NCBI GenBank assembly: GCA_963786195.1
Contig: CAWAYH010000011.1
Span: 248,001 to 312,000, forward strand
Length of the DNA: 64,000 nt
DNA from: CAWAYH01 sp963786195
GTDB lineage: Bacteria > Acidobacteriota > Vicinamibacteria > Vicinamibacterales > 2-12-FULL-66-21
Direction: 5' to 3'
The notes under the pieces were generated by a model. The model was not told the origin of the DNA. It did not search any database and saw only the letters and a list, made by a program, of their open reading frames with translations. Below, piece by piece: positions 1 through 7,827 of the stretch. Positions within the stretch are counted from its first letter, which is position 1; the number at the start of each line of letters is the position of its first letter. Made by a program: the position numbers and the translations under genes.

Positions 1-410
1 ATCTCGCCGCCGCGGCGCTCCTCGATGCGCGGAAGCACCACGAGGAGTTCGCCCGCGCGCAGCGTCGCGCGCGCGCGGCCGACGTCGAGCGCGTCGCCCA
101 GCCGGACGGCGCAGGCGAACCGGCCGAAGCTGCGCTCCGCGAGATGGAAGGCGGCGCCGTCGTGCTCGAAGGCGGGGGGCCGCTTGCGGCCGGCAAGGAC
201 GAGCAACCCGCCCGTGAAGATCACCCGGAGGGATTCCGCGGGGACGCCGGGGACGTCGGCCACGACCTGGACCGCCGTGGCGGTCTCGACGACATCGATC
301 GGCGGCCAGTGCTCGGCCGTCGTGACGCCGGGCGTGTCGACTTCGTCCAGCCAGGCTGCGACGAGTCGGACGTCGGCGACGGCGCCTCGGTCGACGTAGA
401 AGTCGTCCAC
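1..410 (-). CDS. Hsp20/alpha-crystallin family small heat-shock protein (3' end outside window)
   Basis: An ATP-independent holdase chaperone of the cytoplasm. Reading leftward from GTG at 410, the protein begins VDDFYVDRGAV. Near residue 36 it enters the alpha-crystallin domain with WPPIDVVETATAVQVVADVP, then a PGV turn, a short GLLVLAGRK strand typical of Hsp20 and LRAGELLVVLP near the cut end. An in-frame TAG lies five codons upstream of the GTG, so no earlier start exists. A TAGAAT box ends 9 nt before the GTG, giving a nearly leaderless mRNA. It is divergent from rpoZ. The C-terminal I-x-I tail lies beyond the window edge. Confidence 0.8.
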   Translation of the reverse strand, partial: MDDFYVDRGAVADVRLVAAWLDEVDTPGVTTAEHWPPIDVVETATAVQVVADVPGVPAESLRVIFTGGLLVLAGRKRPPAFEHDGAAFHLAERSFGRFACAVRLGDALDVGRARATLRAGELLVVLPRIEERRGGE

Positions 411-419
411 TGCAGGCCC

Positions 420-425
420 ATTCTA
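420..425 (-). promoter_or_regulatory. -10 box (TAGAAT) of the Hsp20 gene
   Basis: On the minus strand TAGAAT is followed by 9 nt and then the GTG start. Transcription would begin about two nucleotides before the start codon, leaving no room for a Shine-Dalgarno site. Confidence 0.5.
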
Positions 426-499
426 TCCCGGCGGGAGCTTCACCCGGTCCTCCGGCTGTCCCCGCCAGTTCCGTGTGGAAGTACACGCCTGATATCAGC

Positions 500-505
500 T
501 ACTCT
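500..505 (+). promoter_or_regulatory. -10 box (TACTCT) of rpoZ
   Basis: TACTCT lies 9 nt before the rpoZ ATG at 515. It fits the TANNNT pattern seen before many starts in this window. The Hsp20 box at 420-425 is about 75 bp away on the other strand. Confidence 0.45.
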
Positions 506-514
506 TTGGACAAC

Positions 515-793
515 ATGCCGCAGAACGCAGACGACAAGGACGCGGGTGTCGTGGCCGACGCTGACGCCGCCCCCGCTCCGATCACCAGCCGGTTTCTTTT
601 CGTGGACGTCGCCGCGCAGCGCGCGAAACAGCTGCGTCGCGGTGCGCTGCCGAGGCTCGACCGCCCGGTGCTCGGCGCGGGCCCGCACAAGCTCGAGCGG
701 GTCGCCATGGAAGAAGTGCGGTCCGGATTGATTCAGTACTCGCTGCCGGCCTATTCAAGCGGGTGGGTCGCCGGAAAAGGACCCCGGGCCTAG
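515..793 (+). CDS. rpoZ: DNA-directed RNA polymerase omega subunit
   Basis: This is a 92-residue omega subunit, which binds the beta-prime C-terminus and helps assemble RNA polymerase. Recognisable stretches are ITSRFLFVDVAAQRAKQL (the family's NRFxxVxxAAxRAxQL) and the later VAMEEVRSGLIQY. The acidic, Ala/Asp-rich N-terminus (residues 1-25) is low complexity. ATG 515 was chosen because conservation starts only after it and a -10 box sits 9 nt upstream; a further in-frame ATG at 473 precedes that box. The stop TAG overlaps the GTG of the next small gene. Confidence 0.8.
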   Translation: MPQNADDKDAGVVADADAAPAPITSRFLFVDVAAQRAKQLRRGALPRLDRPVLGAGPHKLERVAMEEVRSGLIQYSLPAYSSGWVAGKGPRA

Positions 794-1065
794 TGGACCA
801 GTGGGGCTGGTTGTGGCCCGCTCTCAGCACCCTGGCGGGACTGCTCGTCAGCACGGTCTTCCTCCTCGTGCTCTTCATCGGCTTCTGCATCCTCTTCAAC
901 TTCCCCAAGCTGCGCCCGAGCGGTCGTCACTCCCGGGTCGTCCGTAGCCTCGACGAGGCGATTGGCCGTCAGTCCCCCTATCTGCCGCCGGAGGAGCCGC
1001 GCGGCCCCGTCGACCAGTTGCGCACGCCGGAACTTCTCGAAGCGGAGGCGCGTAAGTCCCATTAG
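793..1065 (+). CDS. Small inner-membrane protein of unknown function
   Basis: About 90 residues. One or two hydrophobic segments (roughly residues 7-37, rich in L, V and F) are followed by a charged cytoplasmic tail containing RSLDEAIGRQSPYLPPEEP. The GTG at 793 shares a base with the rpoZ stop codon (TAGTG), suggesting translational coupling. I do not recognise the family. The tail could be a partner-binding region, but nothing in the sequence gives a function. Confidence 0.5.
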   Translation: MDQWGWLWPALSTLAGLLVSTVFLLVLFIGFCILFNFPKLRPSGRHSRVVRSLDEAIGRQSPYLPPEEPRGPVDQLRTPELLEAEARKSH

Positions 1066-1101
1066 GCGCGCAACTTCCTGCGTGCCGGAGGTGTGGGATC
1101 G

Positions 1102-1437
1102 ATGATGGTGGTGCTGGCCACGCTGGCGGCTCTGGGCATGACGCTCTTTGCCGTGTTCGTTGCGCTCGCGGCCGTGATGATCCTCGTCAAGGCCGTACTC
1201 TGGGTCGTCCTGCTGCCGTTCAGGATTCTGTTCGGCGTCCTGCTGTTCCCGCTCCTGCTGGTGAAGCTCGTCCTCGGCGCCGTGCTCCTCCTCATCGTCG
1301 GCCCGATCGTGCTGATAGCGATCATCGCGAGCGTGCTGGCGGCGGTTGCCGCGATCGCCATCCCGCTGCTGCCGCTCTTCCTGATCGCGTTCGTCATCTG
1401 GCTGATCGTGCGGCCCGCCCGCACGGTCGCCGCTTGA
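1102..1437 (+). CDS. Very hydrophobic small membrane protein, unknown function
   Basis: About 111 residues made almost entirely of L, V, I and A, enough for three to four membrane spans, ending in a short basic tail RPARTVAA. GGAGGT at 1087-1092 is well placed for ATG 1102, so that start is preferred to an in-frame GTG at 1093. It resembles small phage-shock or channel-like proteins only in composition. No motif allows a function to be given. It follows the other small membrane gene in the same direction. Confidence 0.55.
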   Translation: MMVVLATLAALGMTLFAVFVALAAVMILVKAVLWVVLLPFRILFGVLLFPLLLVKLVLGAVLLLIVGPIVLIAIIASVLAAVAAIAIPLLPLFLIAFVIWLIVRPARTVAA

Positions 1438-1476
1438 GAGTCCTTCACCCGTAGAGCCGGCCGGGCGCGCGGAGGA

Positions 1477-1482
1477 TAGAAT
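1477..1482 (+). promoter_or_regulatory. -10 box (TAGAAT) of surE, leaderless
   Basis: TAGAAT is followed by exactly 7 nt and then ATG 1490, so the transcript would start at or next to the A of the start codon. Confidence 0.5.
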
Positions 1483-1489
1483 CCTCCGC

Positions 1490-2341
1490 ATGCGTTACGC
1501 ACCTGCAACCCTTCGTGCGCTCACCTTGCTGCTGGCCGGCTCCGCACTGGCCTGCGTACTTGCCGCACAGAACACGACGCCACAGACCTTTCGCATTCTC
1601 GTGACGAACGACGACGGCGTGAGAGCTCCCGGGATCCTGGCGGTTGCGCAGGCTCTGGGTTCGGTTGGCGAAGTCACGATTGTCGCGCCAGCCGAGAATC
1701 AGAGTGGCAAGGGCCACTCGATTACGACGAGCGATCCGATCTTCGTCGATCGGGTGACGCTCGCAGGCGGCTTGCCCGCCTTCGCGTTGACGACAACGCC
1801 CGCGAGCTGCGTCAAGGTTGCGCTCGGCGGGTTGATGCCCGCGAAGCCGGATCTCGTCGTGTCCGGTATCAATCGCGGCTACAACCTCGGCATGGTTACC
1901 TACGTCTCCGGGACGGTAGGCGCCGCACGGGAGGCCGCGCTCAACCGCATTCCGTCGATCGCGGCGTCTCTCGCCGTAGAGCAGACCGATTACGCCCCGG
2001 CCGCGGAGATGGTCCGCCAGGTCGTGGAGATGGTCCGGAAGAATCCGCTCGAGCCCGGGGTGTTCCTCAACGTCAACGTGCCACCTGGTACGGCGAACGC
2101 GTTGAAGGGAATCCAGGTGACGCGCCAGAGCCGGATGACCGGCACCGAACGGATGGAGCCGCAGAAATCACCGACCGGCCGCCAGTTCCTCTGGAACGTG
2201 TGGAGTGAGCCGACTGGCGATGCCGAGGGAACCGACGTGCATGCCGTCGAACACGGCTATGTTGCCGTGACGCCGCTGCGCGTCGGCGAATTCGATCCGA
2301 CGACGTTCGAGGCGTGGCGGACGAAGTTCGCGTCGAAGTAG
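1490..2341 (+). CDS. surE: 5'/3'-nucleotidase SurE with an N-terminal signal peptide
   Basis: SurE removes phosphate from nucleoside monophosphates with a divalent metal. The signature VTNDDGVRAPG (metal-binding Asp pair) starts near residue 38, followed by SGINRGYNLG and SGTVGAAREA, both typical of the family. Unusually, the first 26 residues (MRYAP...LTLLLAGSALACVLA) look like a Sec signal peptide, possibly a weak lipobox with Cys 22. Most SurE proteins begin directly at the RILVTNDDG strand, so this copy is probably periplasmic and could salvage extracellular nucleotides. Length after cleavage (about 255 aa) is normal. Confidence 0.88.
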   Translation: MRYAPATLRALTLLLAGSALACVLAAQNTTPQTFRILVTNDDGVRAPGILAVAQALGSVGEVTIVAPAENQSGKGHSITTSDPIFVDRVTLAGGLPAFALTTTPASCVKVALGGLMPAKPDLVVSGINRGYNLGMVTYVSGTVGAAREAALNRIPSIAASLAVEQTDYAPAAEMVRQVVEMVRKNPLEPGVFLNVNVPPGTANALKGIQVTRQSRMTGTERMEPQKSPTGRQFLWNVWSEPTGDAEGTDVHAVEHGYVAVTPLRVGEFDPTTFEAWRTKFASK

Positions 2342-2371
2342 TGCGCGTTCGGGCTGGTGCGAATCGATCGG

Positions 2372-3832
2372 TCACGTTCCCGGACGCAGCTTCGCGAACT
2401 CCGTGGATCGCTCGAACGCATCCGCGGCGTTCAGCACCTTCGCATCGTCCAGCGTGCGACCCGTGAACTGGAGGCCGCAGGGGAGTCCGTCGGGCGTCAG
2501 GCCGCACGGGACTGAAATCGCCGGCAGCCCTGTCAGGTTGGCTCCGACAGTGAAGACGTCTGCCAGGTACATCTGAATCGGGTCGGCCGTGCGTTCGCCC
2601 AGCTTGAAGGCTGGCGTCGGGCTGGTCGGCATAGCCACGAGGTCCACGGCCGCCAGCGCGGTCTCGTAGTCACGCCGGATCAGCGTTCGGACCTGTTGCG
2701 CTTTGAGATAGTAGGCGTCGTAGTACCCCTCGCTCAGCACGTAAGTGCCCAGCAGGATCCTCCGCTTGACCTCTGCGCCGAATCCCTGGTCCCGCGTGCG
2801 GTCGTACATCTCGCCGAGGCTCGTGGCGCCTGGTGCACGAAGTCCGTATCGCACGCCGTCGTACCGTGCGAGGTTCGAGCTCGCTTCGGCATTGGCGATG
2901 AGGTAGTAGACGGGGATCGCGTACGGGCTGTGCGGGAGCGCCACGTCGGTCAGCTCGGCCCCGAGCTGCTTCAGCACTTCGAGGGCTTGGTCGAACGCCG
3001 CGAGGATACCGCCATCGACGCCGGCGTCCAGGAGCCGGCGCGGGACTCCGATCCGCAGGCCGCGGACGGTGCCCGTGAGAGCAGAAACGTAGTCCTCCGG
3101 CGCCGATGCGATTGACGTCGCATCGTGCGGATCGTGGCCGGCGATGATCTGCATGGCCAGCGCCGCATCTCCGACCGACGTCGTGAAAGGACCCACGTGG
3201 TCGAGCGAGGACGCCAGCGCGATCAAGCCGTAGCGCGACACACGCCCGTAGGTCGGCTTGAACCCGACAACGCCGCAGAGCGAGGCCGGCTGACGGATGG
3301 AGCCGCCGGTGTCGGAGCCGAGCGCCAGCGGGATCATGCGAGCCGCGACGGCGGCCGCCGAGCCGCCGCTCGATCCTCCCGGAGTTCGATCGAGCGCCCA
3401 GGGATTGCGCGTCGGGCCGAATGCCGAATTCTCGGTCGACGAGCCCATCGCGAACTCATCGCAGTTCGTCTTGCCGACGATCACGGCGCCGGCCGCGAGC
3501 AGTCGCGCGACGGCGGTCGCGTCGTAGGGCGGAACGTAGTGCTCGAGGATGCGGGACCCGGCGGTGGTCTTGGTTCCGCGCGCGCAGAAATTGTCTTTCA
3601 GCGCGACCGGCACTCCGAGCAGCGGGAGTCGAGGCCAGTCGCTGCGGCGGCCGTCCAGTTCGGCGGCGCGGTCGAGCGCGCGCTCGGCCACGATGGTGTG
3701 GAAGGCGAACAGGGTCTGGTTCCCCGCATCGATGCGATCGAGCGACGCGCGGCAGATCTCGGTCGCGGACACCCGGCCGGATCGAATCGCTTCCGGAATC
3801 TCACGAACGCTTTCGGGCAGCACGTCAGCCAA
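2372..3832 (-). CDS. gatA: Aspartyl/glutamyl-tRNA(Asn/Gln) amidotransferase subunit A
   Basis: GatA hydrolyses glutamine and passes the ammonia to GatB for conversion of Glu-tRNA(Gln) or Asp-tRNA(Asn). The protein is 486 residues, the usual length. The catalytic Ser-cisSer-Lys set is visible: Lys in VALKDNFC, the amidase signature TPGGSSGGSAAAVAAR, and SDTGGSIRQPAS. The start is TTG at 3832. It follows gatC immediately and was probably coupled to it. gatB is not in this window. Confidence 0.93.
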   Translation of the reverse strand: MADVLPESVREIPEAIRSGRVSATEICRASLDRIDAGNQTLFAFHTIVAERALDRAAELDGRRSDWPRLPLLGVPVALKDNFCARGTKTTAGSRILEHYVPPYDATAVARLLAAGAVIVGKTNCDEFAMGSSTENSAFGPTRNPWALDRTPGGSSGGSAAAVAARMIPLALGSDTGGSIRQPASLCGVVGFKPTYGRVSRYGLIALASSLDHVGPFTTSVGDAALAMQIIAGHDPHDATSIASAPEDYVSALTGTVRGLRIGVPRRLLDAGVDGGILAAFDQALEVLKQLGAELTDVALPHSPYAIPVYYLIANAEASSNLARYDGVRYGLRAPGATSLGEMYDRTRDQGFGAEVKRRILLGTYVLSEGYYDAYYLKAQQVRTLIRRDYETALAAVDLVAMPTSPTPAFKLGERTADPIQMYLADVFTVGANLTGLPAISVPCGLTPDGLPCGLQFTGRTLDDAKVLNAADAFERSTEFAKLRPGT

Positions 3833-4125
3833 GTACTGCGTGGTACCTTGAAGAGACCGCGCCCGCGATCGGACTCGGGTGCCTGGGCTAGTAACTCATC
3901 GCGCGGCAGGGATGGCTCGGGGGTATCATCACGCCACGTGCCAGCAGTCTCTGCCGTGTGGGACGTCGGCGGTACGCCCGCCGTCGCGATCTGCTGGACC
4001 TGCTCGGCGTAGGCGAGGAAGTTCGAGAGCTGACTGGTGAGGAGCGTTTTTTCCTCTTCGGTCAGTTCGAGCCGCGCGAGGCGCGCGAGGCGCTCGACAT
4101 CGTCTCGGGTAAAGGCGCCGGGCAT
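3825..4125 (-). CDS. gatC: Aspartyl/glutamyl-tRNA(Asn/Gln) amidotransferase subunit C
   Basis: GatC stabilises the GatAB complex. The protein starts MPGAFTRDDVERLARLARLE and runs to RGRGLFKVPR. In the sequence as given the frame then continues into gatA without a stop. Removing the T at 3837 (an A on the coding strand) gives the normal family ending KVPRVLG and a TGA at 3825-3827, overlapping the gatA TTG. I therefore treat this as a one-base insertion error and give the corrected end. A TACGAT box 6 nt before the ATG suggests a leaderless gatCA mRNA. Confidence 0.88.
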
Positions 4126-4131
4126 CGCGGC

Positions 4132-4137
4132 ATCGTA
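4132..4137 (-). promoter_or_regulatory. -10 box (TACGAT) of gatCA, leaderless
   Basis: On the minus strand TACGAT is followed by 6 nt and the gatC ATG at 4125. Spacing fits transcription initiating on the start codon. Confidence 0.45.
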
Positions 4138-4182
4138 GCATGCGGGGCTGGGTGTTCTGTTCCGCGATTACGTCCAACGACC

Positions 4183-5025
4183 ATGACCATCCGCCGCCCG
4201 GCCGTCGCGGGATCCTGGTATCCGGGCATCGCGGGCGCGCTCGCGCGTGAAGTGGACTCCTACGTCACTGCGGCGGCCGATGGGCCGTCAGGGCAGATCA
4301 CGGCACTCATCGCGCCGCACGCAGGAATCATGTTCTCCGGTCCGGTCGGCGCTTACGCATACAAGGCCGCGGCCCGCGGTGACTATGACGTGGCCGTGCT
4401 CGTCGGCCCCTCTCACTACGTCGCCTTCGACGGCGTGGCGCTCTATCCGGACGGGGCGTTCGACTCCCCCCTCGGTCTGGCGCGGATCGACGTAAGAGCC
4501 GCAGAGGCGCTGGCGCAAGCCGACGTCGTCCGCGCGATGCCGTCGCCGCATGCGCGGGAGCACTCGCTGGAGATGCAGCTGCCGTTTCTGCGTCGCCTGC
4601 TGCCGGATGTGCCGATTGTTCCGTTGCTCATGGGCTATCAGCGGCGCGACACCATCGAGCGCCTGGCGGTGGCGCTCGCGGACGCCCTGTCGTCGCGGCG
4701 CGCGCTGCTCGTCGCGAGCTCTGATCTCTCGCACTATTTCGACGCCTCGACTGCCGCCAAGCTGGATGGCGAAGTGCAGGCGTGCGTGGCCGACTTTGCT
4801 CCGGAGCGCCTGCTCGATGTCTTCGAGCGATATCCCGAGCCGGAGCGCGGCCGATACGTCGCGTGCGGCGGCGGGCCGATCATCTCCGTGATGCTTGCCG
4901 CGCGGACGCTCGGCGCGCAGCACGCGCGCGTGCTGAAGTACGCGCACTCCGGCGAGGTGTCGGGCGATTACGAAGGCGTGGTCGGATACCTGGCTGCCGT
5001 GATGGGAAACTTCGGTGCTGACTGA
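4183..5025 (+). CDS. MEMO family protein (AmmeMemoRadiSam system protein B)
   Basis: A 280-residue protein of the MEMO family, related in fold to class III extradiol dioxygenases. Family stretches are RRPAVAGSWYP at the N-terminus, LIAPHAGIMFSGPVGAYAYK, GPSHYVAFDGVALY, a histidine-containing HAREHSLEMQLPFLRRL, and SSDLSHYFD. ATG 4183 begins at the conserved N-terminus. The stop overlaps the start of the AMMECR1 gene by 11 nt, so the two are co-translated. The usual radical SAM partner of this trio is not adjacent. The bacterial role is not established. Confidence 0.85.
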   Translation: MTIRRPAVAGSWYPGIAGALAREVDSYVTAAADGPSGQITALIAPHAGIMFSGPVGAYAYKAAARGDYDVAVLVGPSHYVAFDGVALYPDGAFDSPLGLARIDVRAAEALAQADVVRAMPSPHAREHSLEMQLPFLRRLLPDVPIVPLLMGYQRRDTIERLAVALADALSSRRALLVASSDLSHYFDASTAAKLDGEVQACVADFAPERLLDVFERYPEPERGRYVACGGGPIISVMLAARTLGAQHARVLKYAHSGEVSGDYEGVVGYLAAVMGNFGAD

Positions 5026-5554
5026 AGCGCAGAGGCAGGCGCTGGTCGACCTCGCGCGCCGCTCCGTCGTCGCAAAAGTGACCGGGGGTGCGCCGGTGGC
5101 CTCCAGCTTCGAGGATCTGCCCGCCGCCGAGGGCGTGTTCGTCACGCTCAAACACCGCGGTCAACTGCGGGGGTGCCTGGGGACGCTCGACTGCCGTGGC
5201 GATCTGGAGAACGAGGTTGCGCGGTGCGCAGCCGATGCCGCGACCATCGATCCTCGATTCCCGGCGATCGCGGCTTCGGAGCTGCCCGATCTGTCGATCG
5301 AAGTCTCCGTGTTGGGACCGCTCGAGCGAATCAACCCGGCCGAGCCTGGTGCGGTGACGATCGGCCGTCACGGCCTCGTCGTCGAACAGGGCCGTCGCCG
5401 CGGCGTGCTGCTGCCCCAGGTCGCGAGCGAATGGCACTGGACGGTCGAGCAGTTCGTGCGGCAGACCTGCCGCAAGGCCGATCTCGCCGAAGACGCGTGG
5501 CAGCGCGGCGCCGTCGTCTATCGCTTCGACGCCGAGGTGTTCGGCGAAATCTGA
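5015..5554 (+). CDS. AMMECR1 domain protein (AmmeMemoRadiSam system protein A)
   Basis: A 179-residue AMMECR1-domain protein. The hallmark LRGCLGT motif lies in the first third, followed by CAADAATIDPRFPAIAASEL, SIEVSVLGPLE, and the C-terminal block ASEWHWTVEQFVRQTCRKA. GTG 5015 lies within the MEMO gene. The pairing of MEMO and AMMECR1 is conserved in many bacteria and archaea, usually with a radical SAM enzyme. The biochemical function is unknown; a role in post-translational modification has been suggested by association only. Confidence 0.85.
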   Translation: MLTEAQRQALVDLARRSVVAKVTGGAPVASSFEDLPAAEGVFVTLKHRGQLRGCLGTLDCRGDLENEVARCAADAATIDPRFPAIAASELPDLSIEVSVLGPLERINPAEPGAVTIGRHGLVVEQGRRRGVLLPQVASEWHWTVEQFVRQTCRKADLAEDAWQRGAVVYRFDAEVFGEI

Positions 5555-5558
5555 CGGC

Positions 5559-6446
5559 ATGCCTCGTCTGGGCGCACATCTCTCCATGGCGGGCGGCCTG
5601 CCTCGTGCCGTCGATCGGGCCGTGGCGTCCCGCTGCGAAACGCTGCAGATCTTCACGAAGTCGGTCGGTCAGTGGCGCGCGCGGGCGTTGCCCGACGATG
5701 AGATCGCGCGTTTCCGGCAGCAGGTCGAGGCATCGGACATCCGGCCGGTGTTTGCGCACAACAGCTATCTCATCAACGTCGCCGCGGCCGGTGCAGCGCT
5801 GCGCACGCAGTCAATCGACGCCCTCGCCGACGAGATCGATCGCGCCGAGCGACTGGGGCTGGATGGCCTCGTCATGCACCCCGGGTCGTATACGAGCGGG
5901 ACCGAAACTGAAGGACTTCGTCTGATCGCCGATGCACTCCGATCGCTGCTCCGCGCTCGTCCAAATGGTCGTACACAGGTGATCCTCGAACACACAGCAG
6001 GGCAGGGCACCAATCTCGGTCACCGGTTCGAGCAGCTCGCGTCGATCATCGATCAACTCGACGGGACGCCGCGGGTCGGCGTCTGCCTCGATACGTGTCA
6101 TCTGCTGGCGGCCGGCTACGACATCTGCTCGCCGTCCGGCTACCGGCACACGTTCGAAGGATTCGATCGGCTCATCGGCCTCGATCGCCTCGCCCTGTTC
6201 CATCTGAACGATTCCAAGAAGCCGTGCGGCAGCCGCGTCGATCGTCACGAGCACATCGGCAAGGGCTGCCTCGGGCTGGAGCCGTTCCGGCGGATTCTTA
6301 ACGACCGTCGCTTTGCATCGCTGCCGATGCTGCTCGAGACGCCCAAGCGGGAATCGTCCCCGCGGCGCGACGTCGATCCGTGGGACGCCCGCAACCTGCG
6401 GACGTTGAGGGGATTACTCAAGAAGGCCGGGATGTTGAGCCCCTGA
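5559..6446 (+). CDS. nfo: Endonuclease IV (AP endonuclease)
   Basis: Nfo cleaves DNA 5' to abasic sites and removes 3' blocking groups with a three-zinc centre. The 295-residue TIM-barrel protein starts LGAHLSMAGGL and shows VFAHNSYLINVA, MHPGSYTSG, VILEHTAGQGTNLG (Glu ligand), VCLDTCHLLAAGYD, FHLNDSKKPCGSRVDRHEHIG and LLETPK, which are the Nfo signature blocks with their His, Asp and Glu ligands. It begins 4 bp after the AMMECR1 stop, so the three genes probably share a transcript. Confidence 0.93.
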   Translation: MPRLGAHLSMAGGLPRAVDRAVASRCETLQIFTKSVGQWRARALPDDEIARFRQQVEASDIRPVFAHNSYLINVAAAGAALRTQSIDALADEIDRAERLGLDGLVMHPGSYTSGTETEGLRLIADALRSLLRARPNGRTQVILEHTAGQGTNLGHRFEQLASIIDQLDGTPRVGVCLDTCHLLAAGYDICSPSGYRHTFEGFDRLIGLDRLALFHLNDSKKPCGSRVDRHEHIGKGCLGLEPFRRILNDRRFASLPMLLETPKRESSPRRDVDPWDARNLRTLRGLLKKAGMLSP

Positions 6447-6459
6447 AACAATCGCGCGA

Positions 6460-6465
6460 TATATT
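6460..6465 (+). promoter_or_regulatory. -10 box (TATATT), leaderless start for the S1/P1-like gene
   Basis: TATATT is followed by 7 nt and ATG 6473, placing the likely transcription start on the start codon. Confidence 0.5.
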
Positions 6466-6472
6466 AGTCGGC

Positions 6473-7351
6473 ATGCGCAGGCATGCTGTCGCCGGTCTGG
6501 TCCTCCTCTTCGTCATCAGCGCGCCGCAACCCGCGGCCGCGTGGGGGTTCGACGCCCACCGCTACATCCTGTCGCGCGCGATCGAGCTCCTGCCGCCGGA
6601 AATCCGGCCCTTCTTCGAGAAATACCGCGACGTCATCGTCGAGCACGCGATCGATCCGGACCTCTGGCGCACGGCTGGCTGGGAAGTCGAGGAGTCGCGC
6701 CACTACGTGGACATGGACGCGTACGGGCCGTATCCGTTTTCCGCGCTGCCCCGGGATTACAACGAAGCGGTGACGCGGCGCGGTCAGGAGTTCGTGACGA
6801 AGAACGGCGTGCTCCCGTGGCGCCTCGAGGAGATGTACGGAAAGCTGGTGGAAGCGTTCACTCAGAAGGCCGGGTACTCGCGCGAGAACATCAAGTTCTT
6901 TTCATCGGTCGTTGGCCACTATGCCGGTGACGCGTGCGTCCCGTTCCACGCCGTGCTGAACCACGACGGCCAGCTCACCGGCCAGTATGGCATCCACGCG
7001 CGTTTCGAGAGCGAGCTGTTCGACCGGTATCGAAGCCAGCTGAAGGTCACGCCGGGGCGGCTCCTGCCGGTCTCCAGCGCCCGCGACCTCGCGTTCGACT
7101 CGCTGACCGTCAGCTCCCAGCTCGTTCAGCAGATTCTCGACGCGGACCGAGCGGCGGTCGCCGGACGAGAGATCTACGACGACGAGTACTTCAAGCTGCT
7201 GTTCGCGAAGGTCAGGCCCATCCTCGAGAAACGGCTGGCGGATTCCATTACCTCCGTCGCGTCGCTGATCACGAGCGCGTGGGAGAAAGCCGGCAGGCCC
7301 GCGGTGCCGCTCGAGGCGCCGCGAACCCCGCGCAAGGTACGGCGTCAGTAG
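6473..7351 (+). CDS. Secreted S1/P1 nuclease / zinc phospholipase C-fold protein
   Basis: A 292-residue exported protein. The signal peptide (MRRHAVAGLVLLFVISA) ends at PAAAWGFDAHRYI, so the mature chain would start with Trp and have His a few residues on. That is how S1/P1 nucleases and bacterial zinc phospholipases bind their first zinc through the N-terminal Trp. Further candidate ligands are in VEHAIDPDLWR, ESRHYVDMD and the central VVGHYAGDACVPFHAVLNHD. Substrate cannot be told from sequence; a periplasmic phosphodiesterase or phospholipase is most likely. An in-frame upstream start at 6380 is inside nfo and is rejected. Confidence 0.72.
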   Translation: MRRHAVAGLVLLFVISAPQPAAAWGFDAHRYILSRAIELLPPEIRPFFEKYRDVIVEHAIDPDLWRTAGWEVEESRHYVDMDAYGPYPFSALPRDYNEAVTRRGQEFVTKNGVLPWRLEEMYGKLVEAFTQKAGYSRENIKFFSSVVGHYAGDACVPFHAVLNHDGQLTGQYGIHARFESELFDRYRSQLKVTPGRLLPVSSARDLAFDSLTVSSQLVQQILDADRAAVAGREIYDDEYFKLLFAKVRPILEKRLADSITSVASLITSAWEKAGRPAVPLEAPRTPRKVRRQ

Positions 7352-7364
7352 CCGGCCTCAGCGG

Positions 7365-7817
7365 TCACTTATGGTCGGCCGCGCCCCAGCGCCGATCGAT
7401 CCACTGCTCGATCGGGGGCAGGACCAGCAGGACTGCGAGCGTGACACCCGTCGCAATACCCGCCAGGTGATAGCTCTCGCCGCCGACGGCGACACCGATC
7501 GCTGCATTGACCCAGATGGTGGCGGCGGTCGTCAGTCCCTGCACACCGGCGTCGGTTCGCATGATCGCGCCCGCGCCGAGGAACCCGATCCCCGTGACGA
7601 TCTGCGCCGCAATCCGGCCCGGGTCGGCCGACGCCATCCGCGCGAGATCGATCGACATCAGCGTGAAGAGGGCAGATCCGATCGAGATCAGGATGTTGGT
7701 GCGGAGTCCGGCGGACTTGTGCCGCAGTTCGCGCTCGAGCCCGATCAGGCCCCCCAGCACGGCGGCCAGCAGCAGACGCTGAAGGAGCTCGAGGTCTGTG
7801 ACAGGTGCGGTCATCAT
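7365..7817 (-). CDS. MgtC/SapB family membrane protein
   Basis: About 150 residues with four to five membrane spans. Family blocks are LLAAVLGGLIGLERELRHK near the N-terminus, AGLRTNILISIGSALFTL and ITGIG-like VTGIGFLGAGAIMRT, followed by VQGLTTAATIWVNAAIG. MgtC proteins affect growth at low magnesium and modulate membrane potential or the F-ATPase in pathogens; the role in environmental bacteria is unclear. It is convergent with the S1/P1-like gene and separated from it by 13 bp. Confidence 0.85.
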   Translation of the reverse strand: MMTAPVTDLELLQRLLLAAVLGGLIGLERELRHKSAGLRTNILISIGSALFTLMSIDLARMASADPGRIAAQIVTGIGFLGAGAIMRTDAGVQGLTTAATIWVNAAIGVAVGGESYHLAGIATGVTLAVLLVLPPIEQWIDRRWGAADHK

Positions 7818-7827
7818 TGAATGATCA

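Noticed and set aside
790..1491. A 230-codon minus-strand frame opposite the two small membrane genes
   Set aside because: Its Gln/Glu/Arg/Asp/His-rich translation (ERDQEERQQRDGDRG) is low complexity. The plus-strand proteins have good membrane patterns and one has a strong ribosome-binding site.
6380..6472. Upstream start of the S1/P1-like gene inside nfo
   Set aside because: It would bury the signal peptide, and a leaderless promoter sits exactly 7 nt before ATG 6473.
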